Shown here: positions 12,050-22,562 of the stretch, in pieces | How positions within the stretch are numbered: the first letter of the stretch is position 1 | Layout: the number at the start of each line of letters is the position of its first letter | From: Angiostrongylus vasorum | Lineage: Eukaryota > Nematoda > Chromadorea > Rhabditida > Metastrongylidae | Length of the DNA stretch: 64,000 bases | Assembly: GCA_018806985.1 (NCBI GenBank) | Contig: JADANN010000422.1 | Span: forward strand, 248,001-312,000 | Direction: 5' to 3' | Position numbers and translations under genes: made by a program | The notes under the pieces: generated by a model | What the model saw: the letters and a program-made list of their open reading frames with translations, nothing else | The model's database searches: none | What the model was told of the DNA's origin: nothing

Positions 12050-12548
12050 CAAAAGTTGATGGATGGGACAAAGTCTTTCTATAAGAACAAAAAACCCTAT
12101 GTAAGCATGTATTGAAATTGGATACGCTGTCCATGAATGATTGCATATAGATTAGGAACTTGATGATTTTTTCCACTAAGTTTTGTAAAGGATGCCTTAA
12201 AATCTTTGTTTATGGCAGGGCTTTATTCAAAAAAAAACAATCTTCTTCCTTTCGCTTTTCACTAAATGCCCTGCAAGTTCTTCATTGTTTTGCTTATTGG
12301 TTTTTTCAAATAACCTATTTAGTTTTCTGCCTAGAAATCTAATTCCTGAAATCATGAACGAACTTAGTAACTGTGGTTTTCTTGAGACCAGAATCTACAA
12401 TACAATCATTATTTGCCGCAAAATCCGGTCCCTCCAAAAAAAATTCTAGAGTCGAAGAAGTAAGCCTATTCATTTGTGGCATTATAGGAAGCAGTTCTAA
12501 TAATGTGAACTCACGCCATGACGTTCTTGTGGCAAAAACTTATGGTAC
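12050..12548. other. No recognised feature
   Basis: AT-rich. Only short ORFs and no exon signal. Confidence 0.35.
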
Positions 12549-12818
12549 GATGATCTCGATGTGGAATGCAGTACGGTGGATGGGTGGTGGTTGTGACAAC
12601 CAATTTTGTTGTGGTAAAGGCCGCCTCCGTTGAGGTCTCGTTCAGATTTTCGTCAATTCGCACAGGGTTTTCTCTCGCATTCTTTCTAATTGATTGTACT
12701 GAAGGAACAGGGATTTTCTCTCTGTCAATTGTTCTTTGACTTCCAGAAATGTCGGCAGCTGCGGCTGCCCTTTGAGTGTTGGACAAGAATTTAGGCGGTG
12801 ATTTTCCTCTGGTGCGTT
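12549..12818 (-). CDS. Candidate internal exon, Thr-rich linker (partial)
   Basis: A strong acceptor (GTCGTTTCAG just above 12818) is followed by 90 open codons in phase 1: KSPPKFLSNTQRAAAAADIS, then ENPVRIDENLNETSTEAAF, then TTTKLVVTTTTHPPYC. Low-complexity Thr runs and NET sequons suit a secreted or surface protein linker. The 3' boundary is weak (CATC followed by GTACCA). It may belong to the gene that starts at 15891 or to another minus-strand gene. No domain is recognised. Confidence 0.35.
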
Positions 12819-12859
12819 CTGAAACGACAAAGTACTGAAGGCAACACTTCTAAACAAAA

Positions 12860-13917
12860 GTTAGATTTTCCTGAAATGGAGGATCTATTTATACGAGGAA
12901 TCTTTTTAAACCAGCACATTTTCTATTTAACCCGCATACTGCTTTTCTTTTGGAGAAGGGGACTGCTGCGGGACTTACAGGTGCCATGCAATCTTTGGAG
13001 TGATCCCACGCATTCTGGAAACCGAGTTCCTCGGGAAACCAGAAATTGGTAAAAGACTTCATAAGAAGAATAATAACGTTGATTTCATAATGTTTAAACT
13101 TTTTATCAACAGCCTATTCTTTTTTCATGGCAGAAATTCTAACTTAGACTGCAGCTTTAGCTTAGGTTCAATGCTGATTTCTGATTGCCAGACCATTTCC
13201 ATTGACGGGTGATTACCGATAGCATCGCAGGGGATGAAAAAATTTGCTAATAAAAAAGCAAAGAAAGGGGGTTAGGTCAGTGCGGTGGACAGTGTATGAG
13301 CCTGATAATGATACTCGCCGTTTGGAGGCCCACCAGAGGCTCCGAGTTTTTCACATATATCAGCATCCTTACTGATTTCGTAGTTTGGAAGATTTTTATA
13401 GGTATGGACAAAATCTGCTTTCATTTACCTCCAAAGCACCTAGATTTAAAGAATGGGACGAATAGTGACTCAGCTAAAGGAATTGGTGAAAAAGAAAGGC
13501 CTTATTCCTCACCTTCTATTGCTGTTTTGGCAACTTTTTCTGCTGGATTCCCTATAAATCTGTGACAGGAGATTCCACACTCACTTGCTGCGCGCAATGT
13601 TGAAAATCAAGTCGCAAACAACAACTGGTCCCGACTTTGGTAGAGTGTGAAGTGTAAAGGATTTCTCAGACGACGTTTGGTACAACACTTGTGTTGCGGA
13701 ATCACTGACTCATTATATCAGGTGCACCTTCTGGCAAAAGAAACAGATGGAAATAATCTATGTTCGATTTTCACTCCTAACGTGAGCATTGATATCAAGC
13801 AATATGGTAGCAAGGGTTTTAAATGCTTGGTGGCTAATGAAACGAATAAAGTAATTGGTACCAGTCGGTGAAATTACTTGCTATTTTTTCTAGTTTTCTT
13901 TCTAAATCGCTCCTCCT
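12860..13917. other. No supported gene
   Basis: Several 70-90 codon plus-strand ORFs (13000-13870) lie here, and the 13647-13871 one has intron-like flanks, but none shows a domain or a consistent exon chain. The block GACGGGTGATTACCGATAGC near 13204 echoes the repeat block at 1230 and 43843 in inverse orientation. Confidence 0.3.
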
Positions 13918-14292
13918 ACTTACTTGATACATGAACGGCCCGTCTTCACTGGCTGTGAGGGCACCAGTATAACCTCCATTTTTTCGGAGATTTGCTAGCT
14001 AAGCTATTGTGATTTCCTGGAAACCCGAGGGCAGCCTGGCCAAAGTCTGCCCCAGGTCTTCACCATTACAAGCACTCGCAGCCCTTGTGGATCAGAGGGA
14101 GATTTGCGACCATGCAGCTTTGATACCAAGACGGTGGTAGCTCCTGATATTGGTCTACTCTTAGCTAGACTTGCTGATGGAAATGCTGGACTCCTACTCA
14201 GCTTGGGAGATCGCTGTACATTGCAGCCCGACACCCAGGAACACCTCCCATCCACGACGAGGCGGTAAAGCGTTGGGAGGATTCGCTCCTCC
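13918..14292 (-). mobile_element. RTE-tailed non-autonomous element (family D)
   Basis: On the minus strand it starts near CGCTTTACCGCCTCGTCGTG, passes CTCCCAAGCTGAGTAGGAG, TTTGATACCAAGACGG-type and CTGGGGCAGACTTTGGCCAG blocks, and ends with AGCCAGTGAAGACGGGCC then GTATCAAGTAAGTA. Four more copies lie at 29935, 52595, 53572 and 57440. The last ~45 bp match the 3' end of the RTE at 26585-26650, as expected of a SINE mobilised by that LINE. Confidence 0.7.
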
Positions 14293-14620
14293 AACCAACA
14301 GAAATAGTGGTGCGCAGTTTTAAAATGACTTATGAAAAGAATCGAACTGCATACCTTTGATCCCCGAAGTTCTGGGCTTGGACACGTCCTGCATGGCTAC
14401 TGAAAGAAAAGTAAAACTTCTAGAAACCGACTCTGCACATAATGCTCAGTACTCACTGGTGCTCTCATTAATGTCAGTGTCCTGTCTGTCCATAGTAAGA
14501 GCGTTTTCAGACATTTTTGCAAGATCTAAGCATCTCTCATGTAAAAAATAAAGATTGATCGCAAATTTCTTAGCTGCATCACACCTTGTCTCCTCCGAGA
14601 ACCCTTTGATGGTCGTAAAT

Positions 14621-15891
14621 TCAACTCGACTTCTTGTGTCGCTTTGAAATAATCTGAAAATTCCTAATTGGAAAGCAGCTGGCTATCGGATACAAGGCTT
14701 AAACGTATTCGCCCTCATACTGTGCTATTCTTTCAAACCTTCTCAAGGAAGTGAATATTTTACTCCCAAAATAATTTGAGACCACAGTTGACGTAGTATG
14801 TTTTCACACAATTTAACGACTTTCGTAAGGCCAAAGGTTTAAGTTAAAAAAATTGTTCATACTTGAAAGCGAATAAGAAAATCATTTTGCCCTTCGTGTT
14901 TAACAGTGCTATATCTTAAACGGCTAAAAGAAGTACAAGAGGTTCACCTCGTCTGTATTGGTCGGTGAGGACCTTGGAGCAATTTAATTGTTGAAGCATA
15001 AACTGATATTCAGGTTTGCCTGGAAAACATGACCATTCCACTGACTCTGTGGGAATACTAATATATGAACCATGAACTAATACATGAAATCGCTATTAGC
15101 AACCTTGGTTGAGATTGCAATCCCATGACTTAAAGCGCTGAAGTTATTCTTCTGGAATACCAACTTTTTCTAAATCACTAGAGAAACTTCATAAGCTTCT
15201 CTTGCACATGTGAAATATTTACGGGAGACGCAAAAGTATCAACGTGTAGTGACGCATGCTAAACTTTTATTATGTGCTTAAAGCAAGTACGATTTTATAA
15301 ACTGCATTATTATGGAATGTTGTATTTCACCAACCGTGCAAACATCCGAACTCCTCTATGGATTTCCTAAATAGGGCTGTTGCCAATTCACCACACTGTT
15401 TACTCATACCGTCTTCAACGCATTCGAATAAATTCGCCATTCCATGACATTTCCCTTTAATGATCTAGTTGGAGGGTTAGATACTGTAAATGCTGGAAAC
15501 AAAAATATACCGGAATCATCCAGCCATCTTGAACCGATGGAATGATCACTATAATTTTTTTGCAACAATTGCGCAAAATCACTCACCAAGTATTGGAAGT
15601 GGCAACTAAAAAGCCAGAAGGTAGTGAGTGATAGCTGGACAGGCGATTTTCGGAAAATCTCCAGATAAGGGAATTTACGAGTTACCTTCGTGTAGGTCTG
15701 AGAGCATTTTCTTGCAAACGGAAACTTTTTTTGGCGTTTAGGACCGTTGCTTGAATAATGACGACCTTATCTTGAACTAAAGCAATGTACACGCCTATTG
15801 CCACTATTAAAAGCAGCACTGTCGGTTTGACTCGGTTTGACAAGATTTCTTTGCTGGACTTTAATGAAACCTTGCCAGAGAGTCTCCACAT
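14621..15891 (-). CDS. Small membrane-anchored protein, exons at 15686-15891 and 15410-15548
   Basis: Exon 1 starts at ATG 15891; a TTATTAG 20-30 nt upstream could be a trans-splice acceptor. It encodes MWRLSGKVSLKSSKEIL and then a hydrophobic segment TVLLLIVAIGVYIALV (residues ~29-44), which suits a type II membrane anchor. It ends in phase 2 at CGAAG before GTAACT. Exon 2 has acceptor AATTATAG and donor ACG before GTATGAG. It continues in phase with DHSIGSRWLDDSGIFLFPAF, then LKGNVMEWRIYSNALKT, and ends in phase 0. A possible last exon at 14653 (acceptor ATTTTCAG) would add about ten basic residues and a TGA at 14621; this part is uncertain. The family is not recognised. The topology is typical of Golgi enzymes, but no catalytic motif is visible, so I assign no function. 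Confidence 0.5.
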
Positions 15892-15899
15892 CGTTTTGT

Positions 15900-16585
15900 G
15901 AATTTTTTTGTGGATCTAATAAGTAGTGTTTATGGCGTTGGGACCAGGTTTATTCTAGGATGGTGGCGACCAATAGTATTGATTTGCTCCTAAGCAGACT
16001 ACTGGATGAAATCTCCAAACACCTCTATCCATGGATTACCTTTGTTGGAGATGAACACAGTGCTGCACACGTAGTTTTATGTTCAGGAACACGCCATTTG
16101 CAAGGTGCATGGCAAGCTGTTAGGAACAACTTTCACGACTGTGATTAGAAATACATCAGCTGTGCAAAAATGTTCTAGAGAAATTACTTCTCAAAAGAGT
16201 ACAAAAGTATAGGCATGGTTATTGAGTAATGAAAACCCTTCACAGAATCTTGAAGTGCTGAGTACACATAGGATAAAGATAAGTAGTATTGAAACACGCT
16301 ATAAAAAGTGATTAGGAAGCGTATCTTCAACCATTCGACTTCAAAAAACAGTCCTTATTGTGTCGCAAAAGTGAGGTTTGAGGGTCCCAGTTTTTTCTGG
16401 GATAAAATCATCTCACTAACAGCGAAATAGAAGTCGTTTTGTATTCTACAAGCAGGCACCGTGCTACTTATAAAAGAGATCCTTTAAAATGTTTCAAAAA
16501 GATTTCTACGGTTCTGAAATTCCACACTATTCATCTCCCAGTGATATGACATTTTTCTATCTTTTTTTCATTTGGCCCATTGTCA
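15900..16585. other. No recognised feature
   Basis: Sequence upstream of the gene starting at 15891. No motif recognised beyond AT-rich tracts. Confidence 0.3.
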
Positions 16586-16800
16586 TGTCTGCTCTGCGGT
16601 TCCCAGCACTTCTTACATTCAGTTCGTTTCCTCGCATCCATTGTCCACGAAGATCTTCCAACTTTACGTGTGGCTTCGGTTGCTGCTTGAGGATTTTCAT
16701 TTCATCTTGAATATTGTAGAATGCTGGTTGAGCAAATCTCCCTGGAGTCCTGAGATAACTAGGCTGGAGCGTTCTCAATTGAATTGCAGAGTGTTTTTTC
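16586..16800. repeat. Dispersed repeat, paired with 51310-51545
   Basis: Shares with 51310-51545 the ordered blocks CGCATCCATTGTCCACGA (versus CGCATCCATCATCCACGA), AATGCTGGTTGAGCAAATC (versus GAGTGTTGGTCAAATCGA), and TCCTGAGATAACTAGGCTGG (versus TCCTGGCTGGCCAGGCTAG), then AGCGTTCTCAA (versus AGTGTTCTCAA). Same orientation. ORFs inside are not genes. Class unknown, probably a non-autonomous element. Confidence 0.5.
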
Positions 16801-16834
16801 CCAGACAAGTCCCGTACTGATTTTCCTACCTCAG

Positions 16835-16935
16835 AGGTATGACAGGCTTGGTTGGCCCGGAGTGGAATCGAACTAGCCCCATGCTCGTAATGACGGAAAT
16901 CACTGCCACTCTGCTATCTGCTCCGATTTCTGGTT
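16835..16935 (-). mobile_element. tRNA-like head of a separate SINE family
   Basis: The minus strand has TAGCAGAGTGGCAGTG (A-box-like) and CTAGTTCGATTCCACTCC (a good B-box), spaced about 40 nt apart. A T-arm-like stem cannot be closed into a full cloverleaf, so this is a tRNA-derived element rather than a tRNA gene. Confidence 0.45.
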
Positions 16936-17449
16936 TCAGTACATTGAACCCAGAGAAAATCTTTCACCTTTTACTAAAGATTTTCGTTCATTGGAGCAGT
17001 TATGGGTATTTGAGAGTTTTTGCAATCCCCTCGAAAAATATTACGCAATGTGAAATAATTGTAGATCCTTGCTAAAGTAGTATAGAATGTCCAAGAAATA
17101 AGAACTAGTTGAAGAAAGCAGTACCGCTAGTTTCGAAGGGATCCGGCATAGAGTAGATGTGCCTCCAACAATTTCGTGACTTCGAAAGCGAATGGGAAAT
17201 GCACGAATAGTTGTCTGAAATGAACTGGGAAAAAATTCACATTTGCGGTAATCAGATATGTTTGCCGAACATGCGAAGAATCGTTGAAGAAATAATCTCT
17301 AACAGTGGCGCGGAAGTATTACTCTGGCTGTCTAAAATTTTCAACTCACCACAAAGTCTTGTCTCATGAAAATCATTAACATTGGCTAAACGTATAACTT
17401 TTTCTCTGCGGCCCATTAAGTTTTTTTTTCCCATGGCAGGGGTATTATG
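16936..17449. other. No recognised feature
   Basis: AT-rich with only short ORFs. Confidence 0.3.
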
Positions 17450-18005
17450 TGAAATGCAGCAACAATGATGCTGAAGTATTTGTATTGGACTCCAGGTCAG
17501 ATTGTAGTTACCATAACCTTTTCTTGGGGCGCGTGTAGCGAGTTGCATTGGTTAGAGACTCCCTGCAGCACACATGGGATCGATCGCAAGTCCCAGGCTC
17601 ACCAAACTTTCCAACTTTCCATTCGAGGTCGGCGAATTGGCATCAGACTTGTATGGGAGCATAAGAGAACTGGTTCGTTACATTGATAGGCCACCGCAAA
17701 TCATTATTTACGCCAGATATGAATTCAGTCACCTTTAACGATGCTTAATGAACGCCTCAAGGATTGGTCAAAGCCGAGAGCTTTGTCCTTTATTTTTTCT
17801 CCTTTACCATTTCTGGAACTGACGTGCTTCGCACGGGACTACTGAGGTCCTCGTTCTGCCTTTCTTTCAGCCAGTCTTTCTACACTAACGGAGGGCAAGC
17901 AGAACGAAGGCCCCAGTGCTGTGGGTAACACGTTTGCCCACGGAAAGGGGTAAGCGCTGTTCAATCTTGCCTAGGATCCATGTTTTCAAATTTCTCAACA
18001 TCATT
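17450..18005. mobile_element. tRNA-headed foldback element split by a SINE (family C)
   Basis: Left arm AACAATGATGCTGAAGTATT then GACTCCAGGTCAGATTG at 17460-17525. The right arm, inverted, has GTTCAATCTTGCCTAGGATCC then TTTCTCAACATCATTATGG at 17958-18008. Between them lies a family A SINE (17530-17806), which appears to have inserted inside the older foldback. Confidence 0.55.
17530..17806 (+). mobile_element. tRNA-derived SINE, family A (nested)
   Basis: Head GGCGCGTGTAGCGAGTTGC, B-box-like GGGATCGATCGC, diverged body, and tail GAGAGCTTTGTCCTTTA. Sits inside the foldback element at 17450-18005. Confidence 0.75.
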
Positions 18006-18009
18006 ATGG

Positions 18010-18726
18010 TTGTATTTCAACATTGGCTCAGTTATCTCAACATTTTGAAAGATAAAGTGGCTCAGTCAACGCTGATGGAATATATGATCAAATTATTTGC
18101 CTGAGACGCTATCTTTTGTTTAACCTAGGCATGAATGATCAACGGACTTTATTTTATTGATAAATTAATCATCAAAGAGCCTCATTGAAAAGGAACCTAT
18201 TTAACTTTCTATTTATCATCGCTCTTACATAGAATTTTTTGAAGCTGGGTAGTCGTCTACACGCTAGACAGGGAAAAAGCATCTTTCAATATCTGAATGT
18301 TAGTTCTTCGAGTAATCAGCTATTTTCCTTTTTCTTTTTTGAAAACTGGCAGAATCGCGCCATGAAAGGCACAGACGCGTTAGTATTGGACATCGATACA
18401 TGAATTACATGAATTCGTAGTTTGAATGCACACATGAGAACCCATTAGATCAAAATGTTACAAGTAGCGTAATACGAGTTTCCTCTTTCTCTTCTAAACT
18501 CTGCTTGACGTTTTTATGAAATCGTCATGTTAGTCCTCGTCATTCTATACACATATAATGTGCATTCATCCGTTATGAGGCCTTCTTAAGCAAAGTAGGC
18601 ATAGAAAATAGAAATTATGGTTCCCAACTGTTACTTCTACCACCTTATCTGTTTTTAAGGAGCTTCGTCCGTTAAGAATTTGCTGAAGCTCATTTATAAG
18701 GACTAAAAGTAGAGCGCCATACAACA
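18010..18726. other. No recognised feature
   Basis: AT-rich. The block TTGAAAACTGGCAGAATCGC (near 18338) and its surroundings give no coding or repeat assignment. Confidence 0.3.
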
Positions 18727-18925
18727 ATCAACCCCTGAGGAATGTACCATGGCATTTGATTCATCAAGCAATGTTGAGGTAATTGAAAGCATATATGACC
18801 CATACAATGACTTGCGGTGGCCTACCGATGTGTCGAGTCAGTGCTGCTATCCTCCCAGACAAATTTCATACCAGTTTGCCTGCCAGGAGAGATGGAAGGA
18901 TTGGCGAGCCCGGATCATGGAATCG
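18727..18925 (-). mobile_element. tRNA-derived SINE, family A, head-truncated
   Basis: Contains CAACCCCTGAGGAATG, GACTTGCGGTGGCCTACC, GTCAGTGCTGCTATCCTCC and AGAGATGGAAGGATTGG, then stops before the tRNA-like promoter region. Confidence 0.75.
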
Positions 18926-19261
18926 AATGAACATTCTGTCACGACTACCCTTAAGTAGGATACTGGGCATCAGAATAAAGAAGTAGAAGGAAATATTTGG
19001 TTAATTCACTTTATATCATGGGAACCACATATTGTGTGCATTTAATCACTACTTGCGTCCACTTCGTTTTTTCACATAAATCACTTGCAGTTTGTTTATT
19101 TGCCAGTAAGATCAACTGATGCTTGAAGATTTGTTACCTTTCTTATAAAACTCGTTGAATGTTAGTGGAGCTTCTACTTGCAATTTTAAGACAGCAATGC
19201 TAAAGCGTTCCCAGAACTTTTTTTAGAGGCAGTCGTCGACTTTTGTTGATTATAGGAAGCA

Positions 19262-19320
19262 AGGTGATCCCAGACGAGTATGGCACCAATTTTCCAACCA
19301 GGGAGAAACGAAGGATTTAC
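19262..19320 (-). repeat. Short remnant of SINE family A
   Basis: GGTGATCCCAGACGAGTATG followed by GCACCAATTTTCCAACCAGG matches the middle of family A (CCTCCCAGACAAGTCTG, TACCAATTTGCCGACC). No ends preserved. Confidence 0.4.
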
Positions 19321-19686
19321 TTGATCTGTGTAGGTTTGAAATCCAATTGCGTTACCCGTTCCTCAACAACTAACTTGTTATTTTAAAGTGACTTCAAACA
19401 AATATTCGCTGAAGAAAACTGTAAAAAACGGTGTCGTTCTTGAAAAAAAAATCGGTTCAACCGGCATACATTAGGCAATTTTTTTGTTAAGCGTTCCATT
19501 TGTCGAACGAAATTAAAATAAGATTATGAGAACAAGGCAGCTGAAGTATTCTGTCAACAATTTAAACACGTGTTGATTAATCATGCCAAGGTTAAAACAA
19601 TGTCAGTTTTTGAAACACTATTATTACGCTTCTTGCTGGCTGAATGAATCTAGGTTGGAAGAGTCTAAGCAAGCAAAGTAGCTCAC
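19320..19686. other. No recognised feature
   Basis: Downstream of DUF19-like exon 3. Further exons may lie here but none is convincing. Confidence 0.25.
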
Positions 19687-21429
19687 CTAAATAAGCGGGA
19701 CCGAGTTTCCCACAGAAGAATTTCAGATGACTGTCGATGAATTGCACAAGTGAAATTGTAGCACACCTGAAAATATTCAGTAGTAACAACAAGACATTTT
19801 TTTATACGAGCGAAATATCTCGTTTTGTTTTTGATAAGACCGTAGAGGAATTGTAGACAAAACTGAACACGGAAAAATTTAGTTGCTACCCTTTTATATT
19901 TCAGTTGGACAATAGCTATAATTTACGGGACGAACGAAGGTAGCCACTAATAACGTTCATATTAAAGCAATAAAAAACAGCTTCTATTTATAAGATGTAG
20001 AGGATAAAATAAAGGTTAAAGCTCTCAGCGTTGATCAGTCCCTGAGGGATGCACCATGCATTCGAGTTCCTTAAGCATCGTTTGGAGGTGACTGAATGAA
20101 TATACGATCTTTACAGTGGCGGTGGCCTAGCGATGTTTCGAGCCAGTGCTGCTATCCTCTCACACAAGTCTGGTACCAATTTGCCGCCCCGGAGGGATGA
20201 AAGGCTTGGTGTGCCATGAGCGCTGGGATCGATTCCACGTGTGTGTTGCAGAGCGCCTCCGACCATTGCGCCACACGCGGCCTTATTTATAAAATGTAAG
20301 ATGAAAATTCAAATTCCCAACAAGGGAAAAAAAAGACTACTCCTTACTTGCTTGATGTCTCCTCTGATAAACAAATGTCCATTGAGAGAATATAGCTAGA
20401 ACATAATTCGAGTATGGCATTTTTCTCATAGAATGGTACCTGAACACCACAGACTTTAAGCTGGATTAATGCGATATTAGACATCATTTAGGACAAAATA
20501 ATGTTATGAAAGAAGAAACGAAGTAGAAGAGATGTCACTGGAAAAAGAAGATCTCGTGCGTCTGTTTCGTGTTCTCGGATTTTCTCCCACACGTCAAGGA
20601 ATGGATGAAGGCACCGTTCCACTGCCGCCTGTTCCACACAATCGGTAGCTGAAGATCGTATTATTGGCGGATTCGTACTGACCCGATGATAACTGCTTTT
20701 TAAAGAAAATATAATCCTAGTCGTCTAAACGTTTCTGGATTCTGGATCGATCTGATTGAGTTCGTCTTTTACCCTTGGAAATTTCGTTTTACATTTTCGT
20801 TGTTGAGACGGATAGCCATCCAGCTTAAGCCCGTTTCCCAAATGCGAATAGAACTGTTGACATAAAGCGCAGCAGTTTTTTTACTTGCTCTAAAAGCATT
20901 TCGCCCGCTTTCGTATGCCCTGTATCACAATGGAGAAGGAAGAACCATGATGTTATATAATCTCGTAGCCGTCATCATCTTACATCCTCATTGATGGCTA
21001 GAAAGCCCAACTTTTAACATAAAAGCACAATTTACAAAGTCAGTCTTAAAAAATGTCTGATTTCTCTTGGAAGGCGATCGTTTTATTACCAATGCTTCGC
21101 TTCACCTTTACTCAAACTTTTTATTGAAACCCAACGGGCCGAAGAAGTTATTAGTGAATTTGGTTAAGTATTCTATAGCAACAGAACAACGGAACAAATG
21201 AGAAGGAAATAGATAAGAAAAAAAGCACATAAGTGACTTAAAGACAATTAAATTCTGTAAAAGAAGTTTAGGCAACCAATATAGGTATATTGCCAAAGCA
21301 TTAGTTAGGACTACAACTGGACGAAATAATGTGAATGACACTGAGTAGTACTGTTGCCTTACTTCGCATTAAAAACTCACATTCCGTAGAAACTTGCGTG
21401 AAGATCACCAGTATCCAGAAAATCCTCAT
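19687..21429 (-). CDS. Secreted Cys-rich protein, DUF19-like (partial, 3 exons seen)
   Basis: Exon 1 (21429-21381) starts ATG and encodes a signal peptide, MRIFWILVIFTQVSTE, ending in phase 1 at GAAT before GTGAGT. Exon 2 (20648-20539, acceptor ATCTTCAG) continues in phase with STDCVEQAAVERCLHPFLDV then WEKIREHETDARDLLFP, ending in phase 0 before GTGACA. Exon 3 (19766-19687, acceptor TATTTTCAG, donor TTTAG before GTGAGC) continues in phase 0 as VCYNFTCAIHRQSSEILL. The alternative frame CATISLVQFIDSHLKFFCGK also fits the family and would need another small exon. The spacing CVE..A..RC..PF...W matches nematode-specific DUF19 / T20D4.11-like secreted proteins of unknown function. The 3' exons were not found. 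Confidence 0.55.
20000..20283 (-). mobile_element. tRNA-derived SINE, family A, with target duplication
   Basis: Lies in the intron between DUF19-like exons 2 and 3. It carries the full body and the minus-strand head CGCGTGTGGCGCAATGGTCGG in divided form (TGGCGCAATGG, GGAATCGATCCC). Flanked by TATTTATAAGATGTA (19985-19999) and TATTTATAAAATGTA (20284-20298). Confidence 0.9.
20650..21380. other. Intron 1 of the DUF19-like gene
   Basis: AT-rich, unique sequence between exon 1 and exon 2. No repeat or internal gene recognised. Confidence 0.4.
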
Positions 21430-21619
21430 AATACGGTCACACATAACACACCCTGACAAAGCTGACTTAACACCGCCGACAGTGAGAGTCGTCGTCACGC
21501 CCATCAGCGGGAACGGATCTTTCTGCTCGCCGGGAAGTCCCACAATCCGGACTGTTCTTCTCGCTCACCGCTAAGTCGGTTACCGGTGTCAGGGTCTGCC
21601 ACTTTGGAAGGACGCAATT

Positions 21620-21626
21620 CTTATCA
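21620..21626 (-). promoter_or_regulatory. GATA-type site TGATAAG upstream of the DUF19-like gene
   Basis: The minus strand reads TGATAAG about 190 bp upstream of the start at 21429. In Caenorhabditis, TGATAA sites bind ELT-2-type GATA factors in intestinal promoters. One site alone is weak evidence, but the position and the secreted product agree with gut expression. Confidence 0.25.
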
Positions 21627-21726
21627 CAAAGAACAAATTATCCTTAACTTTTTTTAGGGCGACACTTACTGTGATGAATCAATAGCTAGAAGCGTGCACT
21701 GGGTTTTATTTTTTCTCAGCCTTTAG

Positions 21727-22015
21727 CAAAGGATAAAGGATAAAACTTTCGGTGTTTATTCATCTCTGAGCTATGCACAATGGCTCGACTTTATGAAAAA
21801 ATACTGCAGGTGATTGGATGAATATTTGGCCCGTACCATAACTAACGATGGCCAACCGTTGTACCACTTCAGTGCAGCTACTTTCTATTTTCCTAGACGA
21901 GAGTATTTTACAGACCATCGAGTGATGGATGGTTTTGTGAGCTTGGGATCCAGTATCGAAAAGTGATCGGTTCATTGTGTATTGCAAACCACTTCTGACT
22001 TGTGCGCTGCAGGTG
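21727..22015 (-). mobile_element. tRNA-derived SINE, family A, highly diverged
   Basis: Colinear with the family over most of its length (GGATAAAACTTTCGGTG, GGTGATTGGATGAATATTTG, ATGGCCAACCGTTGTACC, AGACCATCGAGTGATGGATGG in divided form) but strongly mutated. An old copy. Confidence 0.55.
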
Positions 22016-22299
22016 CCAGTCCTTAGCACGATTCTTAAAAAACGTTTGACTGGAAATACAGTGGTTATCACATTTTCCTTCCTCTCTATTGCGCCGACAT
22101 TTCATTGAGGACTCAGAATTACTAGAAGTGTTCAGTTAGAACGAAGAAGGAACAGAAAAAGATCAAACTATGCCTTCAGACTTTTTCTTCTAACAATCTT
22201 GAGAACTTGGAAGTTGCATCCACACCCCTTGATATACTTTTATTCCAATGTACAAAATAAATTCTAGCTTTCACAACGGTACCCAGAGCAAAGTGACAC

Positions 22300-22562
22300 C
22301 ACAAGCAAAAGAAATATTTGAACGAAGTTCAGGTCGTAGATATTTAAGCATAGTTTCGGAGTGATTGAATACATATCTGGCCTTTACAGTGACTCGCGGT
22401 GGCCTATCGATGTATCGAGCCAGTGCTGATATCTTCCCAGACAAGTCTGCTACCAATTTGCCGAACCCAGAGGGATAAAAGGCTTTGTGGGCCGTGGGCG
22501 CGGGGATCGATTCCACGTGTGTCTCGCAGTGACGCCACCGACCACTGCGCCACACGCGCCCT
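22300..22562 (-). mobile_element. tRNA-derived SINE, family A
   Basis: GGAGTGATTGAATACATATC, GACTCGCGGTGGCCTATC and GATCGATTCCACGTGTGTC, ending in the minus-strand head GGCGCGTGTGGCGCAGTGG. The 3' tail is replaced by unique sequence. Confidence 0.85.

Noticed and set aside
15493..15510. Apparent GT..AG intron of 18 nt inside the membrane-protein exon
   Set aside because: Too short for splicing, and a multiple of three that reads through as GIFLFP.
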